Below are positions 57,108-64,000 of a stretch of 64,000 bases of DNA, in pieces. Both the position numbers and the translations under genes were made by a program. A model generated the notes under the pieces. The model did no database searches. It worked only from the letters and a program-made list of their open reading frames with translations, and was not told the origin of the DNA. The stretch comes from Enoplosus armatus. Lineage: Eukaryota; Chordata; Actinopteri; Centrarchiformes; Enoplosidae. The stretch covers positions 20,349,108 to 20,413,107 of the forward strand of contig NC_092184.1 of NCBI RefSeq assembly GCF_043641665.1, in the 5' to 3' direction. Each line of letters starts with the position of its first letter. The stretch's first letter is position 1.

Positions 57108-60100
57108 CAGTGGAGTACCATCACACCTCTGTCTCATCTTGTCTCCCAGTTTCCTCGGCCTGTGCTCACGGGATGCAGTGTGGTGATGGGAGCTGTGTGT
57201 GGGCGTCCCAGTGGTGTGACGGGGTGGCCGACTGTCCTGCAGGCCAGGATGAAGCTAACTGCGGTAAACATCCTCATCCAGGCGCCAAAGTGCAGGATGA
57301 AACCCACCTGAGACATCCTGCAATCTGTTTACACGCCTTCATATTTATAAAATGCAGTCTACACATCTTTTACAGCTAAAAGAAACACCTTAATACAATT
57401 TTTACTTTAACTTGAGACAATCACATCTCTACATTGCTGTTTATGATTGTCTTGTGTCAGAAAATCTGTTGAATTACATCTCAGTACTTGAAGTGAAAGC
57501 TTCACTTCAGACACCACAGAGAACATTGTTGTTAATTATCTGTGTTATGTTACACGAGTCTGGTCCGGCTGCCCTCTTCACTCGCTTGTATCAAAATGTC
57601 AAGTCACTGTTTTGTTGTTTGTGCTCAGTGAGGCTCCGCGGTTCCAGTTTCCTGCTCCAGATCTACTCGACTCGGAGTAAAAACTGGAGGACCGTTTGTT
57701 CTCACGGCTGGAGCGACCAGCAGGGGAGAGCAGGCTGCCAACATATCGGATACAGCAGGTAAGATGCTCAGACTGTTGTCTCTATATTCTGACATGTGAA
57801 GGGTTCATGCGTTTAAATGAAGTCCATTATGTGGTTTGACAGGGGCACATACTTTGAATCAGGCCAACAGAAGACTGACTCTGATGATGGATTCTTAATA
57901 GTGAAGTCTGACTTCAACCCCGAGGCATCCATACTGCAGCAGCTTGTGCTCAGGTGAGTGAACAGTTAGGAGGGGAACCAGTATAAAATGAAACTGAATC
58001 AATATGAACCTAATTCTTTTTTTTCTTTTTTTTTTGCCATCTGCAGCAACACCTGTCCCAACAACAGTGCGGTGACATTGCGTTGCACTGGTATGTTATT
58101 ATAGATTGTTAACTATGTCGAATAGCTTGATTTTCATTGATTAATTTTGCTTTTTTATTGATCTATCTATTGAACCATCAAAAAAAGAAGACCATTTAGC
58201 TTAGTTCAAAAAAGCCACATTACTGTACACCTGCCAACTAGACAAGACTATAATCATTAATCATAATTTTGTCCTCAGATTGTGGCAGTGGGGTAAACTC
58301 CAGCAGGGCCTCTGGGGGCCAGCTGGCCTCTCTAGGGGCCTGGCCGTGGCAGGTCAGCCTGCAGGTTGCAGGCTCCCACCGCTGCGGAGGAGCCATCGTC
58401 TCCCCCTACTGGATAGTCACTGCAGCACACTGTGTGGCCAGGTGAGGCCTTTTCATCCCACTTCTTAAAGCAGTGATTGTGGTCTGATTCAGCTTGAATC
58501 TACTCTGCTGTTTCTCTCCCCTGCAGGGCCTCCAGCCCTAGAGACTGGGCGGCGTATGCTGGGATAGTGGATCCATTAGGCACCCTGTTTAACCCTGCTT
58601 ACCCTGTGAGCCGCATCATAGCCCATGAAGGCTACAACAGTGTCACTTGCAGGAATGACATCGCTCTGATGAGGCTCTCTAAACCTCTGGACATCACAGG
58701 TGCTGTGAACAGAGTCACATGTTAATGTTAATACCATCTTATAGCATTTTCCCTTGTATACAGAGAAGAGCTATTTAGCCCTCATTGATATAAATGGGGT
58801 GGACAATATAATAGAAACACCTGTCAGTATAACTACATCCTCCAAAATTATCATAAAGTTGAATTGATACTCTAAAAGAGTTTCAATACAAACCTGAACA
58901 TTATAACCTTCATGAAGGAAGGGTTTATTATAGGACTGTTGTATGAGACTACATTAGTTTTAGCTAAGTGTACCTAATAATAAACTGGCTACTGAGTGTA
59001 CATACCTTATAATGTGGAAAACAGCTGATAAATGTTTATCTGTGTCTAAGACGCAGAAGTGACGCCTTTTTAATAGTCATAAAGAATATTTTTTTGCTTT
59101 TGTAGACGTATAACAACAGACATTATTCTTTTCTTTGGCAGCCTCCAGTAATATCGGACCTGTGTGCCTCCCGAATGTTGGTCTAAACATCACTGTTCCC
59201 CAGAAGGGCTGGATAACACGGTTTGGTGGCACAGCAAATGGAGGTGAGGCAGGTATGGTTTCGTGTGGTTACGTGTTGTGAATTTAACAACAAGAGCATT
59301 AGTGTTCACTGTGTTCACAGTGTTACTTGCTAGTGATCTGCCTATTACCAAATGCAATGTATAAGAATACAAATACTGAAATTACCTGAATTATTTCAAT
59401 GTCTTGTCATTGGACAGAGTCTGGCTCTCCGTACCTGATGGAGGCTCAGGTCTCTCTCATAGACACTGCAGACTGCAACAGCTCCATCTCTTACAATGGC
59501 AGGATATCACAGGACATGTTATGCACCAGAGAGACGGAGGCAGGAGGCGACATGTGCCGTGTAAGACAAACCAGTGACACACTCGCAGTCTTTTCTCTTA
59601 GAGGTGTGAAAATTTAATTTAAATGCTATAACCAACACAAATGAGATGATGCACATGGTACACACCCACATATTACATGTCACAAAGCGCAGTTTGTTTT
59701 ATTCTATGATGAGTCCCAGACGGTTGTAATGTGACTACTCTGGTCCACTGCCCGCAGGGTTAATATGTTTAGGCATTAGCTACAAATCGTGCAAAAGTGT
59801 TTACACAAGCAACAACAAACACTCTTTATAACGAAATATTTTCTGGGACAATTTAGTTTTTCTTGCACAAATTTGAGCAGCGACATAAAAGTAGTTCCTA
59901 TTCTTGAAAGAATTCAAAGCATTTTCATGCTCTTATGTAATTTGCTTTGAGGCATAGTCAAATAAGGCGTGCACTGTGTTCTGTACAGGGCAACAGCTTT
60001 AAATAAACAGTTCCACTTTGTGACTTATAACCAACCATTTATACAGTCAACAATGAATGTAAAGTTAGAGCACCGAGGTGGCAGCTGAGCATGATATCAT

Positions 60101-61187
60101 GTTTTATTTACACTAATTAATGCTTTTCATGGAGCTTAGAAATCTTTGGAAGGCCCTAAATGCTTCTTAAACTGAATAAATAACATTTAGTGTTTAAATT
60201 TCAGACAATGACATGTTTGTAAAGCCCTTGATAGTGAATGTGGGAATCTTGACAACTGTTATATGTGTCTTCCAGCGGGTGTAGTTCATAAAAAGTCACT
60301 TCTGTTTTGTGCTGAATCTCTCTCAGACCGACAGCGGCGGCCCTCTGGTGTCCCTGAAGGATGGAGTATGGTGGCTCATAGGGGACAGTATTTGGGGGGA
60401 ACACTGCATTGAGCAGAACAAACCAGCTGTTTATGGCAATGTCACCTTTTTTCTGGACTGGATCTTCCATCACATGAGGGTAAAGCAAACAAAGAAAGAA
60501 AGATTGGACTTGTAAAGGCAGTCAAACAATGAAAAGGATTTCCATGTACTGTATGTACAGATAATTCGTAGCGTTTGTTTTAATCTGCTTGGAGGACCAG
60601 ATGCAATAAGAAGGTTTATCCGTCTGGTCCAAGTAATACTGCCTGACTCATGCTGGATGTACAGTAATAATACCTTCACAGCCGAGTCTTAATACAAGCT
60701 TTACAGTGTAATGTGTGCTTGATCTTCATTATGCCTGTAAAAATGTTTCATTCTGTGAAAGGTAAAGGTGATAAATTCGATAATTGGTCTTTCACCTCTG
60801 AACTACATGATTGGTTTCATTCTTGTTAAAGCTAAAAATAATATTGTCTTGTGCTCAAACACAACATAGACAGTTTTGATAACTGGGTGTGTTAGTTACT
60901 GTTGAACAGTCAAAATAAGCTAAAACATTACTCAGTTGTAATATTATTATAAACTAATCAGCAGTTGTTGTTAATCTATATATCTATATCTATTCCTACT
61001 GAAATGAGCTGCTTACATGAGGACAATGTACAGTATTTACTATTAGCTTTGACTGTTCTTGTTGTTTGAGCATTTAGAAAAACACTAATTATGTGTAGAA
61101 TAATGATCAGGCCACAATTATCAAATGAAACAGAAAACTAATTGTACTCGTTTGTTTTTCTGTTTGCAGAAGCATCAAGATGACTGA
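55918..61187 (+). CDS. tmprss2: TMPRSS2-like type II transmembrane serine protease (13 coding exons, about 468 aa)
   Basis: Family members are cell-surface trypsin-like proteases. Exons: 55918-55932, 56207-56354, 56874-56966, 57150-57263, 57629-57758, 57843-57953, 58047-58090, 58279-58441, 58527-58699, 59142-59243, 59418-59560, 60327-60479, 61170-61187. Order: Pro-rich cytoplasmic tail, transmembrane helix ([17 protein letters not shown]), LDL-receptor class A domain ([20 protein letters not shown]), SRCR domain, then S1 protease with His269 (TAAHC), Asp317 (NDIAL) and Ser415 (DSGG). Asp409, the trypsin-type specificity residue, is present. Odd: the activation site reads SSR/ASGG instead of R/IVGG, Gly193 is Thr413, and GWG reads RFG. 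Architecture and neighbouring bace2 point to the TMPRSS2 group; a divergent paralogue is equally possible. Without the last splice the protein ends at 60515 (474 aa). Confidence 0.85.
57050..57104 (+). repeat. (CA)n microsatellite before the LDLa exon
   Basis: About 27 CA units ending 45 nt before the acceptor (57149) of the exon that encodes the LDL-receptor class A domain of the TMPRSS2-like gene. Confidence 0.95.
58795..58990 (+). repeat. Interspersed repeat, complete copy
   Basis: Lies in the intron 58700-59141 of the TMPRSS2-like gene. It matches the inverted copy at 13495-13690 and the partial copy at 13765-13825, and its right end reads 'cctaataataaactggctactgagtgta', a right end often seen in percomorph DNA. 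Non-coding. Confidence 0.75.
59561..60326 (+). other. Intron before the active-site serine exon
   Basis: 766-bp AT-rich intron of the TMPRSS2-like gene separating Arg412 from Thr413. I see no exon or RNA gene and no alternative exon that would supply a canonical GDSGG. Confidence 0.6.
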
Positions 61188-63318
61188 TGACCGGGCCAAA
61201 GATCAACTATCTGAGGTGTTTGTGTTTACATTTTCATATCAGTGCCTCAACAATATCTGTATCACTACCATAACTTATTTCCTACGATATTACTGTTCTG
61301 TCTTTATAATTCACACCACTGTATGCAGACTCCAGCGAACAATGTTGTCATATTATCTCTTTGTAACAGCTTTTATGTTTTTGTATATTTATGTGGAATG
61401 CATATCTTTATTTTAGTCTGTATAACTATGATTGGAATAAATAGCGACATGTGAGCCAGTAAATGAAAATACCACGTGTCAACACAAGATGTCACTCATA
61501 AACCACATCAAGCTTGTCCCCACCGATTCCCAGAGGATGCTTTGTTTCCTTTCACAAAAAGAAATATTTATTCATTTAAAATGATTTACATCTTTGATTT
61601 GGTCACAAGCGCAAGCACAATTTTGGCACAGAAAAATACACTTATAAATAAGTGAACATTAAAAGATTCAAGTGTACCTTCAATTTTGACAAATTTGACG
61701 ACTTTAAATTTGGGCATACAGTGACACATTGGACTGATCCTCTAGTCAGAACCAACAAGCACATGTTTTGAGTGATTGTGCTGCACAGTCTCTGCGGAGG
61801 AGCATGTTTCATGTAGTGTATCACTGACTTTTACATACAAGCTTTCATTAGTGTACAGAGACTAATTTTTTATTGCTAACAGGTCAGTCAACTAACTGTA
61901 GTCCACAGGTACGCAGAAGGATCATGTGTTGCCAGTTTCAAATAGTTTAGTGTTTGTATAAAATGTGCAGTATACATATGTACCACTCAACAACTAGTGT
62001 CTAAAAAGCAAAGATTTGGAATAATAATACAATCACATTCAAAGAGATTTAAATATAAAGTTGGACATATACAGAATTAGTACAATTACATTAATACAGC
62101 AAATTGCATAACAGATTGAGAAATATTGATCTTTAGATTTATATTACACTTTTGATTGACTTTAGAAACAAAGTGCAATTCAGCAGAGTCTCAAGCTGCT
62201 GATACTGTATATCAATTTGTATTAGCAGTGAGCTGAGACTTAATGGCACTACAGGCACTGTAAACATGTGGGTAACCTCTAGTAATATTCTTCCTATTAA
62301 CAGTGATTGTTTGAGCAGCTTTTCCCCTCAACTTCAACACACACAGGCATTCATCTCACCCCATAAAAGACTGAGGGTTAACTTCAAAATACAAGAAGGC
62401 ACTAGAAACATTCCTTCATTGATCAGAGTTAAATCTGTTGGTAGCAGACTGTCAACTGTAAAGACACATTTTAAGGGGCTGCATGCCCTTAGAAATTAAT
62501 AATACACAGTTTGGCTGAAAATGAAATCAGCAACTTTTTTTGTTCAATTGTTCAAGAGTGCACCTCTGTGTTTCATGTCCCCGCTGTCCTGTAAGAAAGA
62601 CATTCCACCCTTAGCTCTTCTCAACTGTTACACATCATTGCTGGTGTGATGTTTAGTGTGCGTTGGGAGTCAGTTTGTGATAGTGTGCTTCATACTTTGG
62701 TTCAGCCTTCTGTTTGTGTTAGTGATGTCCTACATTGCCCAGAATACCTTTTGATAGCCCTGAAGAGAAAAGGCCTGAACTTGATTCGAGTGCTCTCTCA
62801 AACTACACCCGAACTGAGTCGGTGTAGGCGGGGAGAACAATACTGATGGCGTACGAGTGTTTCCAGTTGAGAAAAGGTAAGTCATACACAGAACTAAAAA
62901 CTTCCCTGCAGCTACATGACATCATGAACTTTTAAAGCTATAGTCAGTGGAGAAAGTGCGCGTGTTGTTCTTCTTCTATGCTGGATGTCTTTCTCTGGGT
63001 CACAATGTCTACATATGACATGATGTGACCAATTATAGGTGAGAGTAAGCAAGATACGCCACCAAACAAGACAGTGGAACCATACATAGGGTTATCACCA
63101 ACAGCTGTTTTTAAGGAGTGTTTTTAGGCTGGATTTTCCCTTCAAGAGGCAGTTGATCTGTCTGTGTCTACCTCCGCGGGTCGACCTGATGAGTGCAGTC
63201 TAGAGTCAGTGAGACATTCAGAGCCGAGTGTTGCTGTTCGATCCACTCGGTCTGTGGATTGGCTCTGTTCGCTGTCCCCCTGCCCGTTCACTCTGTCCAC
63301 CCGCCCTTTTCCTCTCAG
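61188..63318. other. 3' ends of the TMPRSS2-like gene and bace2
   Basis: No coding exon seen. The + strand transcript should end just after 61441. On the minus strand, AATAAA occurs at 61869-61874 and 61567-61572, so a bace2 3'UTR of about 1.45-1.75 kb would end close to, and face, the protease gene's 3' end. Confidence 0.5.
61436..61441 (+). terminator. Polyadenylation signal of the TMPRSS2-like gene
   Basis: AATAAA about 250 nt after the stop in the terminal exon at 61170. I see no AATAAA between the earlier possible stop (60515) and here, which supports a transcript that reaches this site. Confidence 0.6.
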
Positions 63319-63560
63319 TCACTTGATGCGGTGGCGGACCAGCGAGGACTCGTCCGTTATCTCCCCCGAGCGGTCTCTGCGTCGGCAGGGCAGGACCAGC
63401 AGGAGCAACAGTATGACGAGGACCAAGGCGCAGACTGCCATCAGGGCGTAGGAAATGACCCACATAAGAGGCTCCTTCAGCGTCCCGCCAGAGCAGTTGG
63501 CCGCCACGTCTGCTGCCGAGAAGGGCCCCGCGATCTCTGACAGAGCCACGCCACCACTCA
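63319..63560 (-). CDS. bace2: Beta-secretase 2, last exon only (79 aa)
   Basis: BACE2 is a membrane-anchored aspartic protease of the pepsin family that cleaves APP-like and pigment-cell substrates. Only the terminal exon is in the window. It begins in phase 2 after an acceptor (ctccgcag) and ends with TGA at 63321-63319. It encodes the end of the lumenal domain, a transmembrane helix beginning near MWVISYALMAVCALVLVIL and a short cytoplasmic tail ending DESSLVRHRIK, close to the BACE2 tail of other vertebrates. The catalytic aspartates are in exons beyond 64000. Confidence 0.93.
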
Positions 63561-64000
63561 CTGCGGAGAAACACAAGACAGATAGTTGCACACCAGGTCA
63601 TGTAATTATCAATGCATAAAACCAAAAACAAAATGAACCTCATGACCCTTTAAAAGGAAGCACGGAGGTCTTTTGATTCAAGATTATTTCATGTGAGAAA
63701 AGAAAGTTTATTCTTTGGTGATAATGAACAAATTCTTAGTACAGATATAAAACGTCAACTGTATTACGATTAAGCTTAGATGTCGATTCACTTGTGGCAG
63801 CTTCTTAAAACAACAGTTGTCTTAGACTGGCAGTGACTGAGCAGTGTCATTGAAGTAATTTGAGGTTATATGCTTCACTCAAGAGCAAGTCAACAGTTGA
63901 GCGTTTTCTCTGTCTTCATTTTACGACCCAGCTCGGGAATTAGAGCTGGCAACCCTACTGTCACAAGCCTGCATCCTTAACCTTCAACCTACATCTGCTT
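63561..64000 (-). other. bace2 intron sequence at the window edge
   Basis: AT-rich sequence upstream of the last bace2 exon. No further exon is visible before the window ends. Confidence 0.6.

Noticed and set aside
59561..60326. Searched for an alternative exon or acceptor restoring GDSGG
   Set aside because: None found; all AG sites near 60327 either break the frame or leave Thr in place.
63164..63540. Plus-strand ORFs of 95 and 115 codons over the bace2 exon
   Set aside because: Antisense shadows of the GC-rich bace2 terminal exon, which is well identified on the minus strand.

Overview
The window is vertebrate nuclear DNA, most likely from a percomorph-type teleost. The reasons are short introns with GT-AG splicing, many CA/TG microsatellites, several interspersed repeat families typical of fish genomes, and a miR-21 whose mature arm matches the fish form. 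All gene models were spliced by eye. Every exon junction keeps the reading frame, and no frameshift or internal stop was found in any gene.

Layout from left to right: tubd1 (delta-tubulin, + strand, 941-4391) converges on vmp1 (ER scramblase/autophagy protein, - strand, 19139 down to 6500). The mir-21 hairpin (5090-5163, - strand) lies just beyond vmp1. Vmp1 intron 10 holds a minus-strand TATA-box cluster at about 7843-7919, a good candidate for the independent pri-miR-21 promoter. Next, npat (histone-gene transcription coactivator, - strand, 31101 down to 21282) stands head to head with atm (+ strand, 32085-54698, 62 coding exons, 3093 residues). They share a promoter region of about 1 kb. 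Downstream of atm is a TMPRSS2-like type II transmembrane serine protease (+ strand, 55918-61187). It converges on the last exon of bace2 (- strand, 63319-63560), whose remainder lies outside the window.

Three pairs that sit on three different human chromosomes are side by side here: TUBD1/VMP1/MIR21, NPAT/ATM and TMPRSS2/BACE2. Functionally, ATM (DNA-damage kinase) and NPAT (cyclin E-CDK2 target driving S-phase histone genes) are the classic divergent pair. Vmp1 and mir-21 share a transcription unit.

The points most worth following up are: a TMPRSS2-like protease with an intact catalytic triad but changed activation site, oxyanion-hole glycine and S1-pocket residues; the candidate mir-21 promoter; loss in fish ATM of the cysteine equivalent to human Cys2991; a GC-AG intron in tubd1; and competing splice sites in atm, npat and the protease. 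I found no prokaryotic features, tRNAs, rRNAs, CRISPR arrays or viral genes.
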